NCBI GenBank assembly: GCA_963754285.1
Contig: CAVWFN010000012.1
Coordinates: forward strand, 1-47,542
Direction: 5' to 3'
Source: RYN-133 sp963754285
Lineage (GTDB): Bacteria > Actinomycetota > Actinomycetes > Mycobacteriales > Jatrophihabitantaceae
DNA length: 47,542 nt
Every line of letters starts with the position of its first letter. Positions within the stretch are counted from its first letter, which is position 1. The notes beneath the pieces were generated by a model. It did not search any database. It saw only the letters and a list, made by a program, of their open reading frames with translations, and had not been told where the DNA came from. Shown piece by piece: positions 1 to 7,183 of this stretch. Position numbers and translations under genes: made by a program.

Positions 1-196
1 TCTCGACGAGACCGGCCGTCTCGAGTTCGCGATAGGCCCGCGCGACGGTGTTGACCGCCAGGTCGAGTTCGTCGGCGAGCGCGCGAACGGTCGGCAGGCG
101 GGTCCCGACTACCAGCGTGCCGTCGCCGATCTGCGAGGCGAACTGCGAGCGCACCTGCTCGAACGGCGGCACTGATGATGCGTGGTCGATCCGCAT
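1..196 (-). CDS. GntR-family transcriptional regulator (YtrA-like), 5' part only
   Basis: Reading the minus strand from an ATG at 196 gives a protein beginning MRIDHASSVPPFEQVRSQFA, followed by a winged-helix segment with LPTVRALADELDL and NTVARAYRELETAGLVE. This is the GntR helix-turn-helix, including the NTV-RAYREL recognition helix typical of the short YtrA subfamily. Only 65 codons lie in the window; the C-terminal effector or dimer part is outside, so ligand and targets are unknown. It diverges from the saccharopine-dehydrogenase-like gene at 286, separated by 89 bases. Regulation of that neighbour or of itself is possible but inferred only from position. A TAGATT hexamer lies 7 bases before its ATG. 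Confidence 0.85.
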   Translation of the reverse strand, partial: MRIDHASSVPPFEQVRSQFASQIGDGTLVVGTRLPTVRALADELDLAVNTVARAYRELETAGLVE

Positions 197-203
197 TCGA
201 CCA

Positions 204-209
204 AATCTA
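204..209 (-). promoter_or_regulatory. Predicted -10 element (TAGATT) of the GntR gene
   Basis: On the minus strand TAGATT is followed by 7 bases and the ATG at 196. This spacing would place the transcription start on or next to the start codon (leaderless mRNA). No clear -35 box is visible. Confidence 0.45.
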
Positions 210-273
210 GTGGCACGACGGATTCGTGTGTCTACCGCACATATGCGCATCGAATCAGTGGCCCGAAAACCGC

Positions 274-279
274 TAGGCT
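274..279 (+). promoter_or_regulatory. Predicted -10 element (TAGGCT), leaderless start
   Basis: TAGGCT is followed by 6 bases and the ATG at 286. There is no Shine-Dalgarno sequence before this ATG, which fits a leaderless transcript. Confidence 0.5.
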
Positions 280-285
280 GCCGTA

Positions 286-1494
286 ATGCGCATCCTCATT
301 CTCGGCGCCGGCGGCGTCGGTTCGGCCGCCGCGCTCATCGCGGCCCGCCGCAGTTTCCCCTCCCACGTCGTACTCGCCGACTACGACAAGACGCGTGCGG
401 AGGCAGCTGCAGTCGCCACCAAGGACGACCGCTTCGTCGCCGCCCAGGTCGACGCGTCCGACCAGGAGGCGATCGAGCGCCTGATGGACGCCGAGAACAT
501 CGAGGTCGTGCTCGGGGCCACGGATCCGCGCTTCACGATGCCGATCTTCCGGGCCGCGCTGGCCCGGCGCATCCACTACGTCGACATGGCGATGTCGCTG
601 TCGCAGCCGCACCCCGACCGGCCCTACGAGCAGACCGGCGTCATGCTCGGCGACGAGCAGTTCGAGCTGGCCGACGAGTGGCGTGACACCGGCAGGATCG
701 CGCTGGTCGGGATGGGAGTCGAGCCCGGGCTCGCCGATGTGTTCGCGCGCTACGCGGCCGATCATCTGTTCAGCGAGATCGACGAGGCCGGTGTCCGCGA
801 CGGCGCGAACCTCGAAGTGAGCGGTTACGACTTCGCGCCGTCCTTCTCGATCTGGACCACGATCGAGGAGTGCCTGAACCCGCCGGTCGTCTTCGAGAAG
901 GACCGCGGCTGGTTCACCACCGAGCCCTTCAGCGAACCCGAGGTCTTCGACTTCCCCGAGGGCATCGGACCGGTCGAGTGCGTGAACGTCGAGCACGAAG
1001 AGGTCATGCTGATCCCGCGCTGGGTCGAGGCGAAGCGCGTGACGTTCAAGTACGGGCTGGGCGACGAGTTCATCGACGTGCTGAAGACGCTGCACAAGCT
1101 CGGCCTCGACAAGACCGACAAGGTGAAGGTCGGCTCTGCCGAGGTCAGCCCGCGCGATGTCGTTGCCGCGTGCCTGCCCGACCCGGCACAGCTCGGTGAT
1201 CGCATGACCGGCAAGACGTGCGCGGGGCTGTGGGTGCGGGGCACGGGCAAGGACGGCCGGCCGCGGTCGACCTACCTCTATCACGTCGTCGACAACGAGT
1301 GGTCGATGCGCGAGTACGGCGCGCAGGCCGTCGTGTGGCAGACCGCGGTCAACCCGATCGTCGCCCTCGAACTGATCGCGAACGGCGTATGGAAGGGTTC
1401 CGGCGTGCTCGGCCCGGAGGCCTTCGACGCCGTGCCGTTCCTCGACCTGCTCAAGGACGGTTACGAGTCGCCGTGGGGCCAGCGCGAGCAATGA
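286..1494 (+). CDS. Saccharopine dehydrogenase family NAD(P)-binding protein
   Basis: This 402-residue protein starts MRILILGAGGVGSAAALIAA, a Rossmann nucleotide-binding motif (GAGGVGSA, residues 7-14) at the very N-terminus. The rest has the length and layout of saccharopine dehydrogenase/reductase-like oxidoreductases, including a VGMGVEPGLADVFA segment near residue 145 that is typical of the family. Members act on amino acid or polyamine precursors (saccharopine, lysine, carboxynorspermidine), but the substrate cannot be read from the sequence. The next gene, 18 bases downstream, encodes a ureohydrolase, suggesting joint work in catabolism of a guanidino or amino compound; this is inference. 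The ATG is supported by TAGGCT 6 bases upstream. Confidence 0.82.
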   Translation: MRILILGAGGVGSAAALIAARRSFPSHVVLADYDKTRAEAAAVATKDDRFVAAQVDASDQEAIERLMDAENIEVVLGATDPRFTMPIFRAALARRIHYVDMAMSLSQPHPDRPYEQTGVMLGDEQFELADEWRDTGRIALVGMGVEPGLADVFARYAADHLFSEIDEAGVRDGANLEVSGYDFAPSFSIWTTIEECLNPPVVFEKDRGWFTTEPFSEPEVFDFPEGIGPVECVNVEHEEVMLIPRWVEAKRVTFKYGLGDEFIDVLKTLHKLGLDKTDKVKVGSAEVSPRDVVAACLPDPAQLGDRMTGKTCAGLWVRGTGKDGRPRSTYLYHVVDNEWSMREYGAQAVVWQTAVNPIVALELIANGVWKGSGVLGPEAFDAVPFLDLLKDGYESPWGQREQ

Positions 1495-1499
1495 GCAGA

Positions 1500-1505
1500 T
1501 AGGTT
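1500..1505 (+). promoter_or_regulatory. Predicted -10 element (TAGGTT) of the ureohydrolase gene
   Basis: TAGGTT lies 7 bases before the ATG at 1513, and no ribosome binding site is present. The ureohydrolase may therefore have its own leaderless transcript besides read-through from the upstream gene. Confidence 0.4.
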
Positions 1506-1512
1506 CGCCGGC

Positions 1513-2523
1513 ATGGCACGGTACGGCGCGCAATTCGGTCCGGACATCACGTTCCTCGGGGTCGAACGCTGCGACTGGGGTGAGCCCGCGACCTTCGACG
1601 GTGCGGACGTCGTCATCCTCGGTGCGCCGTTCGACGGTGGCACCTCGCATCGCGCGGGCACGCGCTTCGGTCCGCAGTACATCCGCCAGACCTGCTACCT
1701 GCCGCACAACGGGTCGCGTCCATCGCTGGCGATGCGTGTGGACGGCTTGCAGGATCTGAAGGTCTTCGACGCAGGCGACGTCGAGATGTACTCCGGCGAT
1801 GCCGAGCGCTCGGTGCGCGACCTCCAGGAAGCGGTCTACGCGGTCGCGCGCACCGGCGCCGTCCCGCTCGTGCTCGGCGGCGATCACACGATCGCGTGGC
1901 CGGATGCGGCGGGCGTTGCGCAACACGTCGGCCAGGGCAAGATCTCGATGATCCACTTCGACGCGCACGCCGACACGGGGAACATCGAGTTCGGATCGCT
2001 CATCGGCCACGGCCAGCCGATGCGCCGCCTGATCGAGTCCGGTGCACTGCGCGGCGACAGGTTCCTGCAGATCGGATTGCGTGGCTACTGGCCGCCGCCC
2101 GAGACCCTCGACTGGATGGCGCAGCAACGCATGCGCTCGTACGAAATGAGCGAGATCGTGTCGCGCGGACTGGACGAATGCCTGACCGAGTCGTTCGGCA
2201 TCGCGATGGACGAGTGCGACGGTGTGTTCTTGTCCGTCGACATCGACGTGTGCGACCCGGGCCACGCGCCCGGGACGGGCACGCCGGAACCGGGTGGGCT
2301 GACCTCGCGACAGCTGCTCGACTCGGTGCGCCGCATCGCCTACGAGCTGCCGGTGCTCGGGATGGACGTCGTCGAGGTGTCACCGCCCTACGACCACGCG
2401 GAGATCACCTCGTTCCTCGCGAACCGGGTCGTCCTCGAGGCACTGACCGGCATCGCCCGGCGCCGCCGCGACGCGCGCGACGGCACGACCTGGGACCCGC
2501 GCACCCCCCTCCTCGAGCGTTGA
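1513..2523 (+). CDS. Agmatinase/arginase-family ureohydrolase
   Basis: The 336-residue protein belongs to the Mn2+-dependent ureohydrolases that release urea from guanidino compounds. All metal-binding motifs are intact: GGDHTIAWP with His125, HFDAHADTG with Asp150, His152 and Asp154, and SVDIDVCDPGHAPGTGTPEPGG (in two parts) with Asp243 and Asp245. Length and motif set fit agmatinase (SpeB) and guanidinobutyrase better than arginase. The preceding dehydrogenase-like gene may supply or consume a related amine. Exact substrate (agmatine, 4-guanidinobutyrate, guanidinopropionate) cannot be decided here. The gene is followed by a large nested palindrome at 2531-2596 only 7 bases after the stop. 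Confidence 0.88.
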   Translation: MARYGAQFGPDITFLGVERCDWGEPATFDGADVVILGAPFDGGTSHRAGTRFGPQYIRQTCYLPHNGSRPSLAMRVDGLQDLKVFDAGDVEMYSGDAERSVRDLQEAVYAVARTGAVPLVLGGDHTIAWPDAAGVAQHVGQGKISMIHFDAHADTGNIEFGSLIGHGQPMRRLIESGALRGDRFLQIGLRGYWPPPETLDWMAQQRMRSYEMSEIVSRGLDECLTESFGIAMDECDGVFLSVDIDVCDPGHAPGTGTPEPGGLTSRQLLDSVRRIAYELPVLGMDVVEVSPPYDHAEITSFLANRVVLEALTGIARRRRDARDGTTWDPRTPLLER

Positions 2524-2530
2524 CCTCCCG

Positions 2531-2596
2531 CGAGTGGTCACTTACCCGCCGAGTGGTCACTTATTAGTGACCACTCGCGCCATAAGTGACCACTCG
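2531..2596. repeat. Nested palindromic element, type GAGTGGTCACTTA (copy 1)
   Basis: Four half-sites of the type CGAGTGGTCACTTA are arranged with one common centre at 2563/2564. The outer pair is 2531-2544 with 2583-2596 (14 of 14 complementary). The inner pair is 2550-2561 with 2566-2577 (12 of 12), around a TATT loop. It could fold as one long hairpin or as two. A closely similar 68-base element lies at 35945-36012. It directly follows the ureohydrolase stop, so it might act as a terminator, but there is no T-run. Confidence 0.85.
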
Positions 2597-2706
2597 GCGA
2601 GGGTGGTTGGGGTGCGGAGAGAGACGCACAGAGCGCACACAGCGAGCGATCAGCGTTCGTACAGCGTCGCGAGGGATCGTGAAGTCACACCACAAGGAGG
2701 CTCACG

Positions 2707-3228
2707 ATGACCACCCCGGCCGGCCCGTTCGGCACCCGCAACCCGTTCACGTCCATCCCGCCCCGCTTCGACGCGGCGTACACCGCCTGGAACACCGTGG
2801 CGAGCTACGACGACTACGCGCTGGCCCAGCGCGCTGTCGACCAGCTCTCCGACGACGGGTTCCCCGTCGAGCACCTCGACATCGTCGGGTCCGACCTGCG
2901 CCTGGTCGAGCGCGTCACCGGGCGGCTCACCAAGGGTCGTGCAGCCGGCGCCGGCGCCGCGAGCGGCGCCTGGTTCGGCGTCATGATCGGACTGCTGCTC
3001 GGCATCTTCACCGCCGGCCCATGGTTCGGTCTGCTCCTCGTCGGCGCGATGATCGGCGCCGCCTGGGGCGCGCTGTTCGGTTACATCGGTCATGCGGCCA
3101 CCCGCGGCGCACGCGACTTCGCCTCCGCGCGCACGCTGGTCGCCCTGCGCTACGACCTCGTCGCCCGCAACGGCTACGCGGACGCAGCTCGCAGCGGCCT
3201 CGAGACCGCCGGCCTCGTCGCGGCCTGA
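2707..3228 (+). CDS. General stress protein 17M/YflT-like membrane-associated protein
   Basis: This 173-residue protein has an N-terminal domain (about residues 28-75: WNTVASYDDYALAQRAVDQL, then DDGFPVEHLDIVGSDLRLVERV) of the kind found in YflT/GsiB-17M general stress proteins. A glycine-rich hydrophobic stretch follows (about residues 80-130, with GVMIGLLLGIFTAGPWFGLL and a second alternating Gly/Ala segment) that probably sits in the membrane. The C-terminus returns to a soluble RTLVALRYDLVARNG segment. The start is firm: AAGGAGG at 2694-2700 precedes the ATG by 6 bases. Function in the family is poorly defined; a stress role is inherited from the family name only. Confidence 0.75.
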   Translation: MTTPAGPFGTRNPFTSIPPRFDAAYTAWNTVASYDDYALAQRAVDQLSDDGFPVEHLDIVGSDLRLVERVTGRLTKGRAAGAGAASGAWFGVMIGLLLGIFTAGPWFGLLLVGAMIGAAWGALFGYIGHAATRGARDFASARTLVALRYDLVARNGYADAARSGLETAGLVAA

Positions 3229-3304
3229 CTGAGGGGGATTTCCCTTGACGGGCCTGCACAACCTACGCTGACGTAACCGTAGCTTCCCGACGAACGGAGA
3301 TCTC

Positions 3305-4240
3305 GTGCTCGATGCGCCGGACACCGCCCTCGGCACCGAACAGCGACTGCTCCACGAGCTCGAACCGGTCGTTGCTGCCAATCTCGACCGCCACCTGGGC
3401 CTCGCCAAGGAATGGCACCCGCACGACTACGTGCCGTGGAGCCGCGGACGCGACTTCGCGTTCCTCGGCGGCGAGGACTGGCGCCCGGAGGATTCGCCGC
3501 TCGACCCGGTCGCGAAGACGGCGATGACGGTCAACCTCCTGACCGAGGACAACCTGCCCTCCTACCACCGCGAGATCGCGACCCGTTTCGGCCGCGACGG
3601 CGCATGGGGTCAGTGGGTCGGACGGTGGACGGCCGAAGAGGGCCGCCACGGCATTGCGCTGCGCGACTACCTCGTCGTCACTCGCGGCGTCGACCCGGTC
3701 GAGCTCGAGCGGTTGCGCATGGCGCACATGAGCGCCGGCTACGACTCGGGCGACAAGACCGCGCTGCAGGCTGTCGCGTACGTGTCGTTCCAGGAGCTCG
3801 CGACACGCGTGTCGCACCGCAACACCGGGGCGGCGACCGGTTGCCCGCTCGCCGAGCAGTTGCTGGCGCGTATCTCGACCGACGAGAACCTGCACATGGT
3901 CTTCTACCGCAACATCGTCGCCGCGGCCCTCGACCGTGCGCCGGATGCGACGATGTGCGCGATCCGTGACGAGGTCGTCGGCTTCCAGATGCCCGGCGCG
4001 GGCATGCCCGGATTCGCGCGCAACTCGGTGACGATCGCCAAGGCGGGAATCTACGACCTGCGCCTGCACCACGACGAGGTGATCTCGCCCGTCCTGCGGT
4101 TCTGGAAGGTGTTCACCCGCGACGACCTCGGCCCCGAAGGCGAGAAGGCACGCGAGGAACTCGCCACGTTCATGACCGAACTGGACGCCCAGGCGACGCG
4201 CTTCGTCGAGAAGCGCGACCGCAGACGCGCCGCCGTTTGA
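3305..4240 (+). CDS. Acyl-[ACP] desaturase (DesA-type, diiron)
   Basis: The 311-residue protein is a soluble ferritin-like diiron desaturase related to plant stearoyl-ACP desaturase and mycobacterial DesA1/DesA2. Iron ligand motifs are visible: EDNLPSYHRE (Glu81, His88 region), WTAEEGRHG (Glu112, His115) and DENLHMVFYRN (Glu194, His197). It would introduce a double bond into ACP-bound fatty acids in the cytoplasm, using electrons from a ferredoxin. The GTG start at 3305 has a purine-rich ACGGAGA sequence 5 bases upstream. It converges with DUF2631 at 4257, and only 16 bases separate the two stop codons; GACCGCGGTC in this gap is a small palindrome. Confidence 0.9.
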   Translation: MLDAPDTALGTEQRLLHELEPVVAANLDRHLGLAKEWHPHDYVPWSRGRDFAFLGGEDWRPEDSPLDPVAKTAMTVNLLTEDNLPSYHREIATRFGRDGAWGQWVGRWTAEEGRHGIALRDYLVVTRGVDPVELERLRMAHMSAGYDSGDKTALQAVAYVSFQELATRVSHRNTGAATGCPLAEQLLARISTDENLHMVFYRNIVAAALDRAPDATMCAIRDEVVGFQMPGAGMPGFARNSVTIAKAGIYDLRLHHDEVISPVLRFWKVFTRDDLGPEGEKAREELATFMTELDAQATRFVEKRDRRRAAV

Positions 4241-4256
4241 CCGACCGCGGTCTGAG

Positions 4257-4535
4257 CTACTTGCGCCAGGCGTTCTTGCGCCGTTGGACGTCCCAGATCA
4301 GGGTGACGATCAGGCCCAGCGCGAAGGCCAGCAGCCAGAACGAGCCCGAGTGGTTGTAGTGCGTCGCGGTCAGCATGACGACGAGCAGGATGGCGATGAA
4401 CCATCCGGTGATGCGGGCCGCGCGTCCCCACTCGCCGTGCCAGCCCCAGTCCTCGGGATGCTCCTCGGGATGGTGCGAGGCGTAGTCCGGCGGTGAGCCC
4501 AGATCGGGCTGCTCGCTGTGCGGGTTCAGTGCCAC
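4257..4535 (-). CDS. DUF2631 family small membrane protein
   Basis: The 92-residue product begins MALNPHSEQPDLG, has a charged HHPEEHPEDWGWHGEWGR segment, and then two hydrophobic helices (about residues 42-60 and 67-83) before a basic end RRKNAWRK. This pattern matches the actinobacterial DUF2631 family, whose function is unknown. It starts with GTG at 4535 and diverges from the MBL-Rieske gene with only 43 bases between the two starts. A CAGAAT hexamer 6 bases upstream of its start resembles the leaderless promoters seen elsewhere in the window. Confidence 0.82.
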   Translation of the reverse strand: MALNPHSEQPDLGSPPDYASHHPEEHPEDWGWHGEWGRAARITGWFIAILLVVMLTATHYNHSGSFWLLAFALGLIVTLIWDVQRRKNAWRK

Positions 4536-4566
4536 GGCCTCATTCTGGCACCTCGGTCACGCTCGA

Positions 4567-4572
4567 TACCGT
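4567..4572 (+). promoter_or_regulatory. Predicted -10 element (TACCGT) of the MBL-Rieske gene
   Basis: TACCGT is followed by 6 bases and the GTG at 4579, consistent with a leaderless transcript in a divergent promoter region of 43 bases. Confidence 0.4.
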
Positions 4573-4578
4573 TGAGGT

Positions 4579-6216
4579 GTGCGAATCACAGGTCTCGGTC
4601 ATGCCAGCGTCCTTCTCGAGACCGCACACGGTTCGATCCTCACCGACCCGTGGGTGAACCCGGCCTATTTCGGGTCGTGGTTCCCGTTCCCCGACAACTC
4701 GCACGGTCAACCGGGCATCGACTGGGAGCGCTTCGGCAGCGCCGACTACCTGTTCGTCTCGCACCTGCACCGCGACCATTTCGACGCCGAACAGTTGAAG
4801 AAGTACGTGTCGAAGAAGGCGACCGTCCTGCTGCCCGAGTACCCGACGACCGAACTCGAGGACGTGCTGCGTGACTGCGGATTCACCTCGTTCGTGAAAC
4901 CGGCCTCCGGCGAGGTCATCGACCTCGACGGCCTGCAGGTCATGATCCAGGCACTCGTGTCGCCGACCGACGGTCCGATCGGTGACTCGTCGCTGTGGGT
5001 CAACGACGGCGAGCAGATCGTCCTGAACCAGAACGACGCGCGGCCTTCGGAACTCGACGCGTTCAAAGCACTCGGGCCCGTCGACGGCTACCTCGTGCAG
5101 TTCTCCGGAGCGATCTGGTTCCCGATGGTCTACGAGTTGCCGGCGCGGGCGAAGCAGGCGCTCGGTTCGACCAAACGTGCCCGCCAGTTCGACCGCACAC
5201 TGCGCTACATAACCGAGCTCGATGCGAAGTTCGTGTTCCCCACGGCCGGCCCGCCGTGCTTCCTCGATGAGGAGCTGTGGGGGTTCAACGACATCTTCGG
5301 CGACGAGTCGAACATCTTCCCCGACCAGACGGTGTACCTCGACTGGTTGCAGACGCAGGGCCATGACGAGGGACGGCTGCTGCTGCCCGGCACGGTCGCC
5401 GACCTGGCCGACCCTGACTGCCCGGTCACGCATCCCTACGACCCGGCCGAGGTGTACGCCGACAAGCCGGCCTACCTGCGGGCGATGCAGGCACGCCGCA
5501 TGCCCGAGGTGGAGGCGGCGAAGGCGACCTGGGCGCACCCCGAGATCGACATCATCGCCGAGCTGCGCGAGTGGTTCACGCCCCTGCTCGAGGAAGCCGA
5601 CCACATCGCCGGCGGCATCGACGGGGGAGTGCGCTTCACCTGCGAGGACTCGGGGTATGACGGGGCACGCGGTGACGTCGATCTGCTGCTCGACTTCGTC
5701 AAGCGTGAGGTGCGCGAGTACGACGGCTCGAAGGTGCGCTATCGCTTCCGCACCCGCCGCGCATACGTCGAGCAGCTCATCCACGAACACGCGATCGACT
5801 GGGTCAACTCGCTGTTCTTGTCGTGTCGGTTCTCGGCGCAGCGGATCGGGCCGTACAACGAGTTCATCTACGTGTTCTTCAAATGCCTGTCCGAGGAGCG
5901 CCTCAACTACGCCGAGGGCTGGTTCGCCGAGCAGAACGAACTCGAGGCCGCCGAGACGATCAGCCTGGACGGGTGGGAACTGCAGAAGCGCTGCCCGCAC
6001 CTGAAGGCCGACCTGTCGCGGTTCGCATCCATCGACGGCGAGACGTTGACCTGCCAGATGCACGGCTGGAAGTGGAACCTCGCGAACGGCAAGTGTCTGA
6101 CCTCGGTCGGCCACGACATCCGCGCCGCGCGTGCCGGCGAGCCGGTGCCCGGTGAGCCGATGCCTCCGGTCGTGCACGACGACCGTCACGACCACCACGA
6201 CGACGAGGACGGCTGA
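4579..6216 (+). CDS. Metallo-beta-lactamase-fold / Rieske [2Fe-2S] fusion protein
   Basis: The 545-residue protein opens with a metallo-beta-lactamase fold: ITGLGHASVLLET, ILTDPWVNP and the metal motif HLHRDH (His62, His64, Asp66, His67). The C-terminus holds a Rieske iron-sulfur site, Cys472-Pro-His474 and Cys492-Gln-Met-His495, followed by GWKWNLANGKC. The middle (about 300-460) has a helical region with no motif I recognise. The architecture recalls the CMP-Neu5Ac hydroxylase (CMAH) group, where Rieske and MBL-like parts are combined, but in CMAH the Rieske domain comes first. Substrate is unknown; an oxygenase or hydrolase with an electron-transfer domain is the safest description. The tail is His/Asp-rich (HDDRHDHHDDEDG). 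Confidence 0.8.
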   Translation: MRITGLGHASVLLETAHGSILTDPWVNPAYFGSWFPFPDNSHGQPGIDWERFGSADYLFVSHLHRDHFDAEQLKKYVSKKATVLLPEYPTTELEDVLRDCGFTSFVKPASGEVIDLDGLQVMIQALVSPTDGPIGDSSLWVNDGEQIVLNQNDARPSELDAFKALGPVDGYLVQFSGAIWFPMVYELPARAKQALGSTKRARQFDRTLRYITELDAKFVFPTAGPPCFLDEELWGFNDIFGDESNIFPDQTVYLDWLQTQGHDEGRLLLPGTVADLADPDCPVTHPYDPAEVYADKPAYLRAMQARRMPEVEAAKATWAHPEIDIIAELREWFTPLLEEADHIAGGIDGGVRFTCEDSGYDGARGDVDLLLDFVKREVREYDGSKVRYRFRTRRAYVEQLIHEHAIDWVNSLFLSCRFSAQRIGPYNEFIYVFFKCLSEERLNYAEGWFAEQNELEAAETISLDGWELQKRCPHLKADLSRFASIDGETLTCQMHGWKWNLANGKCLTSVGHDIRAARAGEPVPGEPMPPVVHDDRHDHHDDEDG

Positions 6217-6224
6217 GCGCCGCG

Positions 6225-6298
6225 TAGGGCCGGCGGGACTCGAACCCGCACTGGCACGGACCTAAACCGTGTGCCTCTGCCAATTGGGCTACGGCCCC
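6225..6298 (-). tRNA. tRNA with UAG anticodon (tRNA-Leu-like), class I variable loop
   Basis: The minus strand folds into a full cloverleaf of 74 nt. The acceptor stem is GGGGCCG with CGGCCCT (one G-U at the end) and discriminator A. The D arm has a 3-bp stem GCC/GGC and 11-nt loop CAATTGGCAGA. The anticodon stem is CACGG/CCGTG with loop TTTAGGT, giving anticodon UAG (6262-6264 on the plus strand), which reads CUA leucine codons. The T arm is GCGGG TTCGAGT CCCGC. CCA is not encoded. The D arm is built like that of bacterial tRNA-Leu, but the variable loop is only 5 nt (CCAGT), whereas leucine tRNAs normally have a long arm. It lies 13 bases after the DksA/TraR gene on the same strand. Confidence 0.85.
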
Positions 6299-6311
6299 AG
6301 AGCTAGTCAGC

Positions 6312-6647
6312 TTACGAGGACCGCGACGCGCACTGAACGCACTGCGTCGCCTCGGGCCGCGCAGCCAGGCGTGCCGGCGGGATGGGACGTCCGCAGCTCA
6401 CGCACGTGCCGTACGTGCCCTGGTCGACGCGGCCGAGCGCGGCATCGATCGCGGCGAGCTGATCGCGCGCCTGGGCGAGCAGGGCCATCGCCTGCGCGCG
6501 TTCGAAGCCGATGGTCGCCCCCTCCGGGTCGTGCTCGTCGTCGCCGGTCGTCGACGACGCGGAGTCGACGATCGCGTCCACGTCACGGCCCAGCGCGGCT
6601 ATTCGTGCGAGGGTGTCCTCCCGCTCGGATTCGAGACGTTCGCGCAC
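6312..6647 (-). CDS. DksA/TraR-family zinc-finger protein
   Basis: The 111-residue protein has a helical N-terminal half with DEHDPEGATIGFERAQA, a form of the acidic segment seen in DksA/TraR proteins. The C-terminal zinc finger is CVSCGRPIPPARLAARPEA then TQCVQC, with two CxxC pairs. Family members bind the RNA polymerase secondary channel or act as small stress regulators. The start is GTG at 6647, directly after the stop of the peroxiredoxin gene (one base between), so both are co-transcribed. Actinobacterial relatives are often called RbpA-independent DksA homologues; the exact role is not readable here. Confidence 0.85.
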   Translation of the reverse strand: MRERLESEREDTLARIAALGRDVDAIVDSASSTTGDDEHDPEGATIGFERAQAMALLAQARDQLAAIDAALGRVDQGTYGTCVSCGRPIPPARLAARPEATQCVQCASRSS

Positions 6648-6648
6648 C

Positions 6649-7116
6649 TCAGTCGAGACCGAGGTCTCTGCGCAGCTTGGCGACGTGACCGGTCGCTCTG
6701 ACGTTGTACTGCGCCTGCTCGATCTTGCCCTTCTCGTCGACCACGAACGTCGAGCGGATCACGCCGGTCACGGTCTTGCCGTACATCGTCTTCTCGCCGA
6801 ACGCGCCGTAGGCCTTCAACGTCGTCCGGTCGGGGTCGGACAGCAGCGGGAAGGTCACCGAATCGCGGTCACGGAACTTCGCGAGCTTTTCCGGCTTGTC
6901 CGGCGAGATCCCGAGCACGGCGTAGCCCGCCGCGGCGAGCGAGTCGAGGCTGTCGCGGAAGTCGCATGCCTGCTTCGTGCATCCCGGCGTCATCGCGGCG
7001 GGGTAGAAGTACACGATCACCTTGCGCTTGCGGAAGTCCTTGAGCCTGACCGCATTGCCGTCGGCATCGGTCAGGGAGAAGTCCGGTGCCGGATCGCCGG
7101 GCTCGAGTCGCGTCAC
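6649..7116 (-). CDS. bcp: Thioredoxin-dependent thiol peroxidase (peroxiredoxin, Bcp/PrxQ)
   Basis: From the GTG at 7116 the protein has 155 residues, the normal length for Bcp. It shows LEPGDPAPDFSLTDADG at the N-terminus and the active site FYPAAMTPGCTKQACDFRD, with peroxidatic Cys46 and resolving Cys51 five residues apart, as in atypical 2-Cys PrxQ enzymes. It reduces hydroperoxides with thioredoxin as donor. The reading frame stays open far upstream, but family alignment and a TAACGT -10-like hexamer 8 bases before the GTG fix the start here. The gene diverges from the DUF3618 gene and is followed by the DksA/TraR gene and the tRNA. Confidence 0.92.
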   Translation of the reverse strand: MTRLEPGDPAPDFSLTDADGNAVRLKDFRKRKVIVYFYPAAMTPGCTKQACDFRDSLDSLAAAGYAVLGISPDKPEKLAKFRDRDSVTFPLLSDPDRTTLKAYGAFGEKTMYGKTVTGVIRSTFVVDEKGKIEQAQYNVRATGHVAKLRRDLGLD

Positions 7117-7124
7117 GCTGCGGA

Positions 7125-7149
7125 ACGTTACTGGCCCGGGCACTAAGGT
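7125..7149. promoter_or_regulatory. Divergent promoter region with two -10-like hexamers
   Basis: TAACGT on the minus strand (7130-7125) faces the bcp start with 8 bases between. TAAGGT on the plus strand (7144-7149) precedes the DUF3618 gene, which has a leader of roughly 30 bases and a GGAGAGGA ribosome binding site. The two hexamers lie only 13 bases apart, so polymerase binding at one probably affects the other. Confidence 0.4.
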
Positions 7150-7183
7150 GGGGAGCCGACCAGAACCGGGGAGAGGACCTGAC

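Noticed and set aside
232..2265. Antisense frame of 677 codons opposite the dehydrogenase and ureohydrolase genes
   Set aside because: It mirrors two genes with intact family motifs and arises from high GC at third codon positions. The same holds for other very long antisense frames (for example 4540-6198, 42776-44818 and 45093-47399).
3245..3269. TTGACG and TACGCT as promoter of the desaturase gene
   Set aside because: The spacing of 13 bases is too short for a standard sigma-70-type promoter.
4243..4252. GACCGCGGTC between convergent genes as a two-way terminator
   Set aside because: The arms are only five bases with no loop and no T-run; too weak to call.
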